A stretch of DNA of 64,000 bases from CAWHXG01 sp963833235 (GTDB lineage Bacteria; Pseudomonadota; Alphaproteobacteria; Rhodobacterales; Rhodobacteraceae). The notes under the pieces were generated by a model. It was not told the DNA's origin. It was given only the letters and a program-made list of their open reading frames with translations, and made no database searches. Positions 1 through 9,375 of this stretch are shown here, one piece after another (within the stretch, counting starts at the first letter, position 1; each line of letters begins with the position of its first letter). The translations under genes and the position numbers were made by a program. The stretch is taken from positions 62,001 to 126,000 of the forward strand of contig CAWHXG010000003.1 in assembly GCA_963833235.1 (NCBI GenBank), read 5' to 3'.

Positions 1-133
1 TCACCAGGTCGCCCTCGTTCTCGCGGTCCTCGTGGTCGACCAGGATGAACATGCGGCCGTGGCGGGCATCCTCGATGATCTCCTCGATGCCCGAGATCGC
101 GCCCCTGTAATGTCGGTCGTCCGTGTCAGGCAT
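1..133 (-). CDS. ribB: 3,4-dihydroxy-2-butanone 4-phosphate synthase, N-terminal fragment (cut by window edge)
   Basis: The first 44 codons of a minus-strand gene that runs off the left edge. The ATG at 131-133 is preceded by AAAGGA about 8 nt upstream. The translated start holds the family signature FILVDHEDRENEGDLV at residues 29-44, the acidic N-terminal loop of DHBP synthase that binds ribulose 5-phosphate and the catalytic magnesium. The enzyme makes the four-carbon unit that is joined to the pyrimidine to form lumazine. It lies downstream of ribE on the same strand, as in alphaproteobacterial rib clusters, but 527 bp away. Whether it is a RibB or a fused RibBA protein cannot be seen because only the N-terminus is present. 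Confidence 0.9.
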   Translation of the reverse strand, partial: MPDTDDRHYRGAISGIEEIIEDARHGRMFILVDHEDRENEGDLV

Positions 134-660
134 GATGGCGCGTTCCTTTCGCGGGCAGCATGTATGCCAGCGGGCGGGGGTTGGCCAGCGCTGGCGGTCG
201 CGCGCGCCCCGCGACGATCCCCCGCAGCGGGCTTGGTCGCAGCGGCCCAGGGCGGGGGGGGGGGGGCGCGGGCGGAAGCGGCACGTACCCGTGCCGATGG
301 AGACGGCCGCGCATGACGGATACCGGCCGCGCCGGCGGGAAAGGGCCAGTGGCCCTCGATTGGCCGGGGGGGCCGGGGGACCGTTGTGGCCGGGAGGGAG
401 CCGAGGGAGCCCGCTTCGGGAAGGCGGGGAACGCTGCGGGGGCACGGTGCGGACGGGTGGGCAGTTGGCCGCGGGCGCCCGCTATGGGCGGGAGGGGGCC
501 GCGAGGGGCCCCGCGCCGCTGGCAGGTGGATCACGTTGCAGACCGCCAGACGACCGACGTTGCGCCCCGGTCCGCGCCCGTGCCGCGGGCGGGTGGGTGG
601 GGCGGCGCGGGCGCGGACCGGGGCCGGCGGCAAGGGACGACGGCGACGGGTCGGTGCCCG
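134..660. other. Non-coding gap between ribE and ribB
   Basis: About 527 bp of extremely GC-rich sequence with no recognisable gene on either strand. Long open frames here have Pro/Arg/Ala/Gly-only composition and look like GC artefacts. I looked for an FMN riboswitch (RFN element) upstream of ribB and did not find its conserved blocks. The only distinct element is a run of G at 254-266. Confidence 0.6.
254..266. repeat. 13-nt G homopolymer in the ribB upstream region
   Basis: An uninterrupted run of 13 G on the plus strand about 120 bp upstream of the ribB start codon. Such runs are length-unstable by slipped-strand mispairing and, with neighbouring G tracts, could fold as a G-quadruplex. 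No function is shown. The exact length is also hard for sequencing methods to read. Confidence 0.8.
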
Positions 661-1281
661 TCAGCCGCGCGCCATCTCCGCCAGCCGCGCCACGTAGCGG
701 GCCATCGTGTCGATCTCGAGGTTCACGCTGTCGCCCGTGCGGGCCGCGCCCCAGGTCGTCGCCGCCTTGGTATGGGGGATGACGTTGACACCGAAGCGGG
801 TGCCGCCCGCCTCGTCGCGCACCTCGTTGACGGTCAGCGACGTGCCGTTGAGCGCCACCGAACCCTTCGGCGCGATGAAACGCCCCAGGCCCGCGGGGGC
901 TTCGAAGGTGATCCGGGTGCTCTCGCCCTCGTCGTGCAGTGCGGCGATCGTGGCGGTTCCGTCCACATGCCCCGAGACGATATGCCCGCCCAGCTCGTCG
1001 CCCACCTTCAGCGCGCGCTCCAGGTTGATCCGCCGCCCCGGCGCCCAGCCGCCGAGCGTCGTGAGGCCCGCCGTCTCGGCGGAGGCCTGGACGTCGAACC
1101 ACGCCTGCCCCGCCGGCTCGCGGCCGCGGGTCACCACGGTCAGGCAGACCCCGTCGCAGGCGATCGAGGCGCCGATCTCGATCCCGGCCGGGTCGTACCC
1201 GGTGCCGATGCGCAGGCGCAGGTCGCCCTCGTCGCGCAAATCGCGCAGGGTGCCGATGTCGGTGACGATGCCGGTGAACAT
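661..1281 (-). CDS. ribE: Riboflavin synthase, alpha subunit
   Basis: 206 aa, the usual length for the family. It catalyses dismutation of two 6,7-dimethyl-8-ribityllumazine molecules to riboflavin and the pyrimidine precursor. The protein opens with MFTGIV, the hallmark N-terminus that completes the active site in the trimer, and shows the two homologous lumazine-binding halves (about 1-95 and 96-190), the second containing the SLTVN motif. The start is ATG at 1279-1281. Its strand matches ribD and ribB, but a plus-strand polysaccharide export gene and a minisatellite separate it from ribD, so it probably has its own promoter in the 1282-1380 stretch. Confidence 0.95.
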   Translation of the reverse strand: MFTGIVTDIGTLRDLRDEGDLRLRIGTGYDPAGIEIGASIACDGVCLTVVTRGREPAGQAWFDVQASAETAGLTTLGGWAPGRRINLERALKVGDELGGHIVSGHVDGTATIAALHDEGESTRITFEAPAGLGRFIAPKGSVALNGTSLTVNEVRDEAGGTRFGVNVIPHTKAATTWGAARTGDSVNLEIDTMARYVARLAEMARG

Positions 1282-1385
1282 GCGCGAACGGGGTCCTTGG
1301 GGGGCTGGGGGGCGTACCGCCTCGCCCTAGCGTATCCGGCCGGGCGGCGGCAAGCCCGCGGCGGCGGCCGGCCGGTGTCACGCCC

Positions 1386-1641
1386 AGTCCTGCCCCGCCC
1401 AGTCCTGCCCCGGCTACGTCCTGCTCCGGCGACGCCCTGGCCCGACCACGTTCTGCCCCATCCACGTCCTGCCCCATCCACGTCCTGGCCCGGCCACGTC
1501 CTGGCCCCATACACGTCCTGCCCCATCCACGTCCTGGCCCGGCCACGTCCTGGCCCCATCCACGTCCTGCCTTCGCCACGTCCTGCTTGAGCCACGTCCT
1601 GCCCCATCCACGTCCTGCTGTCGCCACGTCCTGCCCCCGCC
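1386..1641. repeat. 16-bp minisatellite (about 16 degenerate tandem copies)
   Basis: A direct tandem array with core CCACGTCCTG followed by a variable 6-7 nt linker (often CCCCAT or GCCCGG). The conserved A of the core recurs at 1386, 1401, 1416, 1432, 1448, 1464, 1480, 1496, 1513, 1529, 1545, 1562, 1578, 1594, 1610 and 1626, so spacings are 15-17 bp. A higher-order 49-bp duplication is visible: 1464-1512 and 1513-1561 differ at one base. Degenerate further copies occur near 1670 and 1687. Sixteen is not a multiple of three, which argues against a coding repeat. It lies between divergently oriented ribE and the Wza-like gene. Confidence 0.92.
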
Positions 1642-1900
1642 TGGGCCTTCCCCTCGACCGGCCACGGCCACGTCCGGGCCACGGCCACGTCCTCCCCCGG
1701 CAAACGCAGCCCCTCCCGTGCTCCCCCCGCTGTCGAGGCATCCACCGTCCAGGCCGCGGCCGCCCTTCCCCCGCCATCGCGACCTGCCCCGGCCATGGCC
1801 CGCCCAGACCCCCGCTCGCAACTTTCCCTGCTGCCTTCCATGGGCTAAGCCGGAGGCACCGCGCGATTTGGCGCGGCCTTCAGGCGGGGTGGAGAACGGC

Positions 1901-3031
1901 GTGACAGGCATCATCGGTACGGGGCGCCTGATGGCGCTGCTCTGCGCTCTGACCCTCGTGGCTTCCTGCGGCGTGCCGCGCAGCGGCCCCACCCGCGGCG
2001 AGATCTTCGACGGGACCGTGCAGCAGAACGGCGACAGCTACCTGGTGCCGGTCAACGCCAGCGTGGCCCGGGCGACCGACTTCGTGCCGCCGCTCGGCTT
2101 CTCCCCGGGCTTTCGCGGCATGGCCGACGTGGCACCCGACACGATCCGCGCCGGCGACACGCTGAGCCTGGTGATCTACGAGAACGTCGACGACGGCCTG
2201 CTGGGCGCCGGCGGCGTGCCCGCCCCCCTCAGCGAGGTGCAGGTGGACGACGAGGGCTTCATCTTCGTACCCTATGCCGGGCGGCTCCTGGCGGCGGGCA
2301 AGACGCCCGAGCAGCTGCGCCGGATGGTGACAGAGAGCCTCGGGACGCAAACCCCGGACCCGCAGATCCTGGTCAGCCGCACCGCTGGAAATGGCGCGAC
2401 CGTGACCGTCTCGGGGCAGGTGCAGGCGCAGGGGGTCTATCCGATCGAGCGGCCCACGCGACGGCTGAGCGCCATGCTCGCCCGCGCCGGCGGCATCAGC
2501 ATCGAACCCGAGATCGCGCAGGTCACCGTCCTGCGCGGCGGGCAGAGCGGCAAGGTGTGGTTCAATTCGCTCTTCTCGACGCCCGGCAACGACATCGCCC
2601 TGCGCGGCGGCGACCGGGTGCTGGTAGAGGCCGACGAGCGCTACTATACCGCGCTCGGCGCCACCGGCCGGCAAAGCCGCGTGCGCTTCGAGAGCCAGCG
2701 GCTCTCGGCGGTGGACGCGCTGGCGCAGGTGGGCGGCCTGTCGAGCATCGCGGCCGACCCGACGGGGCTCTTCATCCTGCGCCGGGAGCCGCAGGAGATC
2801 GCCCGGCTTGTCACCGGCCAGCCAGTGCTTGGCGCGCAGCAGGTGGTCTACCTGATCGACCTGACCAAGGGCGAGGGGCTCTTCAACGCGAAGGCCTTCA
2901 ACATCCGCGACGAGGACACGATCTACGTGACCGAAGCGCCCGTGACCCAGTTCAACAAGGCGGTCTCGGCGTTCTTCGGCTCGCTCACCACCGTCTCGGC
3001 GGTGGAGACCCTGGCGACGCGGCCGAGGTGA
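1901..3031 (+). CDS. Polysaccharide export outer-membrane lipoprotein (Wza/BexD-like, SLBB domains)
   Basis: 376 aa. I chose the GTG at 1901 because GGAG lies 6 nt upstream and because it gives a lipoprotein signal: hydrophobic stretch then LVASC with the lipidated Cys at residue 23. A poly-export domain follows (about 60-160, containing IRAGDTLSLVIYENV), then SLBB-type modules (about 165-350). Family members form the outer-membrane channel that exports capsule or exopolysaccharide, normally with a Wzc-type co-polymerase and glycosyltransferases, none of which are in this window. It is a solitary plus-strand gene between minus-strand ribE and ribD, directly behind the minisatellite. Its stop is 19 bp from the ribD stop, so the two genes converge. 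Confidence 0.88.
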   Translation: MTGIIGTGRLMALLCALTLVASCGVPRSGPTRGEIFDGTVQQNGDSYLVPVNASVARATDFVPPLGFSPGFRGMADVAPDTIRAGDTLSLVIYENVDDGLLGAGGVPAPLSEVQVDDEGFIFVPYAGRLLAAGKTPEQLRRMVTESLGTQTPDPQILVSRTAGNGATVTVSGQVQAQGVYPIERPTRRLSAMLARAGGISIEPEIAQVTVLRGGQSGKVWFNSLFSTPGNDIALRGGDRVLVEADERYYTALGATGRQSRVRFESQRLSAVDALAQVGGLSSIAADPTGLFILRREPQEIARLVTGQPVLGAQQVVYLIDLTKGEGLFNAKAFNIRDEDTIYVTEAPVTQFNKAVSAFFGSLTTVSAVETLATRPR

Positions 3032-3050
3032 CGCTTCGGCACGCCGACGC

Positions 3051-4274
3051 CTAGCCAGGCGCGACGCGCCGCCAGCGGTGCAGGACGTCGCGGCCGAGCG
3101 GCCGGGCCGATATCAGTTCGAACCGCGGCGCGTCTGCCAGCGCGGCCACGGCCATCGCGCCGAGGGCCGGCCGCCCCTCCGCCCCAAGGGCGAGGCCGGC
3201 CGTGACGCCGACGAGCCGGTCGACAAGACCCGCCGAGAGCAGCGAAGCCGCCAGCGCCCCGCCGCCTTCGCAGAAGACGCGCGTCAGCCCGGCGGCCCCG
3301 AGGGCGGCGAGCATGGCGGCCGCATCCAGATGCCGGTCGCCGCCCCGGCCCACGGGCAACAGGCGCGCGCCGCGGCCGCGCCAGGCTTCGATGCGCGCCG
3401 GATCGGCATCCTCCCCGTGCAGCAGCCAGAGCGGGCCGGCCTTGGCCCGGTCCGCCGGGGCGGCGAGGCGGCCGGCCGGCGGCAGGTCGAGATGCCGCGC
3501 TGCGATCACCCGCACGGGCTGCGGCACCGCGCCGAGGCCACGCACGTTCAGCGCCGGATCGTCGGCCCGCGCGGTGCCGCCGCCCACCAGCACCGCATCG
3601 TTGCGCGCCCGTTCGCCATGCACCCAGGCACGCGCCGCCGGGCCGCTGATCCAGCGGCTCTCGCCCGACCCGGTGGCGATGCGGCCGTCGAAGCTGCTGG
3701 CGAGCTTCAGGGTCACGAGGGGGCGGCCCCGGGTCGCGCGCATGAGGAAGCCGGCGTGATCCGCGGCGGCGCGTGCGGCATCGACGCCGGTGGTCACCGC
3801 CAGCCCCGCCGCGACCAGCCGGGCGATGCCGCCGCCATCGGTGCGCGGATCGGGATCGGCAAGGGCCACCACCACGCGCGCGATGCCGGCGGCGATCAGG
3901 GCATCGGCGCAGGGCGGCGTCTGCCCGTGATGGGCACAGGGCTCCAGCGTGACATAGGCGGTGGCGCCGCTGGCGGCGGGGCCGGCCTGCGCCAGCGCCT
4001 GCGCCTCGGCGTGGGGGCGACCGCCCGCCGCCGTACGACCGCGCCCGACCACGTGCCCGACCGTGCGCCCGACTGTGCGCCCGACTGTGCGGTCGCCCTT
4101 CACCAGCACGCAGCCCACGGCCGGGTTGGGCCAGCACTGGCCCAGCCCGCGCGCGCCGAGGGTCAGCGCTGCGGCCATGTGGCGGCGATCCGCCTCCGCC
4201 TCGGCGGCGCTCGGCACGGGGCCGGAGAGGGTGCGCGGGGCATCATGCCCGCCGGGCGGCCCGCTCGCGCCCAT
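3051..4274 (-). CDS. ribD: Bifunctional diaminohydroxyphosphoribosylaminopyrimidine deaminase / 5-amino-6-(5-phosphoribosylamino)uracil reductase
   Basis: 407 aa from the ATG at 4272-4274, 11 bp after the nrdR stop. The N-terminal deaminase domain (about 30-165) has the zinc motif HAE at 88-90 and PCAHHGQTPPC at 112-122. The C-terminal reductase domain (about 180-405) opens with VTLKLASSFDGRIATGSGES. It carries out the second and third steps from GTP to riboflavin. Residues 63-77 are an unusual run of TVGR units encoded by a 12-bp tandem repeat, inserted where most family members have a short hairpin between NPAVGCVLV and the HAE motif. A shorter start inside the N-terminal 30 residues is possible. 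nrdR-ribD is a common alphaproteobacterial pair. Confidence 0.93.
   Translation of the reverse strand: MGASGPPGGHDAPRTLSGPVPSAAEAEADRRHMAAALTLGARGLGQCWPNPAVGCVLVKGDRTVGRTVGRTVGHVVGRGRTAAGGRPHAEAQALAQAGPAASGATAYVTLEPCAHHGQTPPCADALIAAGIARVVVALADPDPRTDGGGIARLVAAGLAVTTGVDAARAAADHAGFLMRATRGRPLVTLKLASSFDGRIATGSGESRWISGPAARAWVHGERARNDAVLVGGGTARADDPALNVRGLGAVPQPVRVIAARHLDLPPAGRLAAPADRAKAGPLWLLHGEDADPARIEAWRGRGARLLPVGRGGDRHLDAAAMLAALGAAGLTRVFCEGGGALAASLLSAGLVDRLVGVTAGLALGAEGRPALGAMAVAALADAPRFELISARPLGRDVLHRWRRVAPG
4042..4089 (-). repeat. In-frame 12-bp tandem repeat inside ribD
   Basis: Four consecutive 12-bp units at 4042-4053, 4054-4065, 4066-4077 and 4078-4089, consensus CGCCCGACTGTG on the plus strand; the last two are identical. 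On the coding strand they give repeated TVGR (residues 63-77 of RibD). The period is a multiple of three, so copy number can vary without breaking the frame. Confidence 0.88.
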
Positions 4275-4285
4275 CCCGGGCAGCC

Positions 4286-4771
4286 TCAGCCGGCGTCGCC
4301 GCCCTTGTCGGGCGTACCGGTCTCGGGGCGCAGTTCGGAGACGAAGCGGTCGAAATCGTCGGCGGCCTGGAAGTTCTTGTAGACGCTCGCGAAGCGGACG
4401 TAGGCGACGGTGTCGATCCGGGCCAGCGTTTCCATCACGATCTCGCCGATGACCTTCGACGGCACGTCCTGGTCGCCGAGGCTTTCCAGCCGCCGGACGA
4501 TGCCCGAGATCATCTTCTCGATCCGCTCGGGCGCCACCGGTCGCTTCTGCAGGGCGATGCGGACCGAACGCTCCAGCTTGTCGCGGTCGAACTCCTCGCG
4601 CCGCCCGGTCGACTTGATGACGACCAGATCGCGCAGCTGCACCCGCTCGTAGGTGGTGAAGCGCCCGCCGCATTCGGGGCAGAAGCGCCGCCGGCGGATC
4701 GCCACGTGATCCTCGGCGGGGCGGCTGTCTTTCACCTGCGTGTCGACGTTTCCGCAAAAGGGGCAGCGCAT
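4286..4771 (-). CDS. nrdR: Transcriptional repressor NrdR
   Basis: 161 aa. The N-terminal zinc ribbon has C3-x2-C6 and C31-x2-C34 (MRCPFC and FCPEC). An ATP-cone domain fills about 49-139 with the conserved VVIKSTGRREEFDRDKL segment. NrdR senses ATP/dATP and represses ribonucleotide reductase genes by binding paired NrdR boxes. The length and start (ATG at 4769-4771, GGAG 8 nt upstream) match the family. It is first in the nrdR-ribD unit. The acidic C-terminal tail after residue 150 is variable in the family. Confidence 0.96.
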   Translation of the reverse strand: MRCPFCGNVDTQVKDSRPAEDHVAIRRRRFCPECGGRFTTYERVQLRDLVVIKSTGRREEFDRDKLERSVRIALQKRPVAPERIEKMISGIVRRLESLGDQDVPSKVIGEIVMETLARIDTVAYVRFASVYKNFQAADDFDRFVSELRPETGTPDKGGDAG

Positions 4772-5505
4772 GGGCGGTCTCCGGTTCGGCGGGGCGGGCC
4801 GCGGCGGGTGCGCGGCCCCCTTCGAGGGCGACCGCTAGGGGCATCTGCCCGGCGGTCGCCACGCGTATAGGGGCTCCGCAACCCGTTGGGTAGTCCGCCG
4901 CGCGACCTACGAGATCGGGCGGTGCATGTGGGCCACGCCTTTTCCTCGCCGGCCCCGGTGGCAGGGACGCGGGATCATGGGGAGCCGCGAATGACCCGCG
5001 GCGCTGGCGATGCCGCATCGGAGGACACCGACCGTCGAGCCTCACGAGATCGTTGCGCCCGATCGGCGGATTTGCCGGGGCATCTCCCGGGGCGCTCTGA
5101 ACGTGGCGATGACCGAGCTGCGATGCCGCTCGGCGTCACAGGGCGGCGCAGGTTCCGGGGATACGCCAGGCGTCGCAGATTTCGTTCCACCCAATACCGA
5201 GTTGTGGGGGCAGCGCGGGGATGCGCAACGGGCGGGACGTTGCCCGCGACCTTCGGCCGGGCCCTCAGCCGGCGGGCCGGCGTGTCGTCGACCGCCCAAG
5301 CGCCGGTTTCGGGACCGCCCGGTGGCAGTACCGGATCGCGCGTGAAGGCGCGCCTCGGCAGGGATAGGTCATTGCACCGGAGGATGACGCCGTTACGACC
5401 CAGAGGGCATCCGCCAGCGGGCGGATCACCCGCCGACAGCCGCGCCGAGGGTCACGCCGGCGCCGAAAACCAGATCACCCCCGGAGCCGCCGCCGCCTCC
5501 GAAGG
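4772..5505. other. Non-coding gap between nrdR and a lipoprotein gene
   Basis: 734 bp without a convincing gene. The longest open frame on the plus strand (from 4886) has no plausible ribosome site, an Arg/Ala/Pro/Gly-biased composition and overlaps the real lipoprotein gene antisense. The nrdR promoter and the hairpin at 4827-4860 are at the left end. Possibly eroded coding sequence, but no family is recognisable. Confidence 0.5.
4827..4860. repeat. Strong inverted repeat in the nrdR leader
   Basis: GGCGACCGC at 4827-4835 pairs perfectly with GCGGTCGCC at 4852-4860, and the interior GGGCA/TGCCC pairs too, giving an almost continuous stem with a 2-nt tip. It lies about 55 bp upstream of the nrdR start, in its likely 5' UTR or promoter. 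It could be an RNA hairpin or a regulator site; it lacks a T tract on either strand, so a simple terminator is unlikely. Confidence 0.6.
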
Positions 5506-5967
5506 TCAGCCGAAAAAACCCGGTTCCTGCACCTCGCACAGCGCCAGGCCGTGGCCGACGCTGATCGATTCGCCGGCCCGGCGCAGACTGAGCGTGAAGC
5601 CGGACTGGCTTGCGCCGGGGCTCGGCGGCCCCAGCCGGAAGGTCGCACCGCGGCCGCCCGGGTTGAAGACGCTGGGGCCGATGGGCGAATGCAGCACGAC
5701 GCGGCCCGCATAGGGCGCATTGAGCCGGGTTTGGGCATAGGCGCTGGCGGCGCAGAAGAACCGGCTGCCGCTCGCCGACCCGCCGCCGTAGACCTCGAAG
5801 CTCCCGTCGCCCAACGGGCCGACGCGCAGGCCGTTCTCGGCGGTAAAGAAGGCAGTGCCGCGCGCGGCGTCGGGCCCCGGCGCACCGCAGGACGCAAGGA
5901 ACGCGCAGCATCCGGCCGCCAGGGCGGACGCCGCGATGCGGGGCAGGCGACGGGAGGATGGGGGCAT
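5506..5967 (-). CDS. Small putative lipoprotein of unknown function
   Basis: 153 aa starting with ATG at 5965-5967. The N-terminus is a lipoprotein signal: RR and R in the n-region, a hydrophobic core, and FLASC with the lipidation Cys at residue 27. The mature part has a regular mix of short beta-type segments, two or three cysteines (including SRFFCAASAYAQ and LALCEVQ) and no recognisable domain. It is probably periplasm-facing and outer-membrane anchored. It stands alone between two intergenic stretches. I do not recognise the family; codon use and the signal peptide are the reasons to accept it as a gene. Confidence 0.7.
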   Translation of the reverse strand: MPPSSRRLPRIAASALAAGCCAFLASCGAPGPDAARGTAFFTAENGLRVGPLGDGSFEVYGGGSASGSRFFCAASAYAQTRLNAPYAGRVVLHSPIGPSVFNPGGRGATFRLGPPSPGASQSGFTLSLRRAGESISVGHGLALCEVQEPGFFG

Positions 5968-6164
5968 CGGAACGCTCCGTCAGGTCACCGCCGAACCTAT
6001 CGCAGACCGGCGGGCTGGCAACCGCAAGTGCACGCGGGCAGCCGCCGATCCAACTGGCGCCGCGCACGATTGCGTCAGCACCACAACGGCCAGCGACGCC
6101 GCAGGCCTTTGCCGGGCCGGACGCGGGGTGCTAGGACGGGCGCATCCCGACCGTGGAGCGTGCC

Positions 6165-6767
6165 ATGCCCAGCCCTGCCCCGCCCGGCGGCCCGCGCGCC
6201 GCCCTGCGCCCTGCCCGGCCAGGCGACGCGCCGGTGCTGGCCCGGCTGGTCGACATGGCGGGGGAAGGGCTGCCCCGGCACCTCTGGTCGCAGATGGCGG
6301 CGCCCGGTGAAAGCGTATGGGAGGTGGGCGCCCGCCGGGCCAGGCGCGAGAGCGGCGCGTTCTCCTGGCGCAACGCCACGATCGCCGAGGTCGATGGGCA
6401 AGCGGCAGCGGGGCTCGTCGGCTACGCGCTGGCCGAGACGGCGGCGACCGACCCGCTGGACGAGATGCCCCCCATTTTTCGCCCGCTGGAAGAGCTGGAA
6501 CGGCTGGCGCCGGGCACCTGGTACGTGAACGTGCTGGCGACCGTGCCGGAGCACCGGGGCACCGGGCTGGGCCGCCTGCTGCTGGGCCACGCCCGCAGCC
6601 TGGCTTCGGAAGGCGGGCGGGCACGGCTGAGCCTCGTCGTGGCAGATACCAACGCCGCCGCCCGGGGCCTTTACGCCGCGACGGGCTTCGCGGAACGCGC
6701 CCGCCGCCCGGTGGTGCGGAACGGCTGGGCTTCCGACGCGGAGAACTGGATCCTGATGGTCGCGTGA
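6165..6767 (+). CDS. GNAT family N-acetyltransferase
   Basis: 200 aa. The ATG at 6165 is used because TGGAG lies 6 nt before it; the GTG at 6153 has no such site. The GNAT fold is clear: an N-terminal RPARPGD strand, a central beta strand ending in LATVPEHRGTGLG (acetyl-CoA pyrophosphate loop at about 130-136) and the C-terminal NAAARGLYAATGF segment before the last strand. It transfers an acetyl group from acetyl-CoA to an amine; the substrate cannot be told from sequence. It is convergent with rpoD and has no operon partner. Confidence 0.88.
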   Translation: MPSPAPPGGPRAALRPARPGDAPVLARLVDMAGEGLPRHLWSQMAAPGESVWEVGARRARRESGAFSWRNATIAEVDGQAAAGLVGYALAETAATDPLDEMPPIFRPLEELERLAPGTWYVNVLATVPEHRGTGLGRLLLGHARSLASEGGRARLSLVVADTNAAARGLYAATGFAERARRPVVRNGWASDAENWILMVA

Positions 6768-6836
6768 GGCGCAGCTGATCGGGGGAGGCGACGCCGCTTG
6801 AGCCACTTCTCGCACCTTGCCCGCATCAGCCTGGGG

Positions 6837-7080
6837 TGGCGGCATTGCCGATCGAAGGACCTGCGCAGCCGGCGCCGCTGCGCCCTCGTCGCCATGGGCA
6901 GCGGCGCTGCGGAACCGGGAACCGGTGCAGCTTGCAGCGCCGCGCGCTCACCACCTCGACTGGCGGCATTGCCGATCGAAGACCTAAGCAACGTGCGGCG
7001 CTGCCTCGTCACCATGGGCAGCGGCGCCGCCCGTCCAGAATCCGGTCCGGAAGCCGGTGCGGCTTGCCGCGCCGCGGCCT
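6837..7080. repeat. 124-bp imperfect direct duplication downstream of rpoD
   Basis: Two adjacent copies, about 6837-6953 and 6961-7080. Both begin TGGCGGCATTGCCGATCGAAG, share ACCATGGGCAGCGGCG or its close variant about 57 bp in, and end with a GCTTGC(A/C)GCGCCGCG block. They are diverged by scattered substitutions and small indels. The pair fills the gap between the GNAT gene and the rpoD stop. No open frame is conserved between the copies in a convincing way. Confidence 0.85.
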
Positions 7081-7100
7081 CGTCTACCAGTGCGGCGCCG

Positions 7101-9098
<1,998 letters not shown>

Positions 9099-9375
9099 GG
9101 GCATTCTCCCTACAGGAACGGCACGGGGGGGGCGCGCCCGGCGGGTCTCGCGCGGAACCGGGCAGCACAGGGGCAAGATGATTCGCATCCGGCGGTAAGC
9201 GACTCACATATGGATCGGAATCGATTCGCCAACCGGTCTACCCGCATTTCGAGAGAGATTCCCTAGCAAAGCCTTTCAGGCACCCCGCCGCCGGCCATTT
9301 GTGTGGCAGAGAGGACCGCCCGGGCAGCAGCGCGCGGATGCTTGACTTGGCCCCGGTCCCGCGGGAGCAGGGCGG

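Noticed and set aside
1..660. Long ORFs on both strands across the ribE-ribB gap (for example 123-782 plus)
   Set aside because: They overlap ribB or ribE antisense, have Arg/Ala/Gly/Pro-only composition and no ribosome site; GC-driven artefacts.
134..660. FMN riboswitch (RFN element) upstream of ribB
   Set aside because: I searched both strands for its conserved helices and loops and saw no match.
1386..1641. CRISPR array
   Set aside because: Units are 15-17 bp with no unique spacers, and no cas gene is present; it is a minisatellite.
1414..1841. Protein repeats encoded by the minisatellite frames
   Set aside because: The 16-bp unit shifts frame every copy; ORFs here are accidental and overlap the Wza-like gene region.
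4886..5713. 275-residue plus-strand ORF between nrdR and the lipoprotein gene
   Set aside because: No ribosome site, biased composition and an antisense overlap with a gene that has a clear lipoprotein signal.
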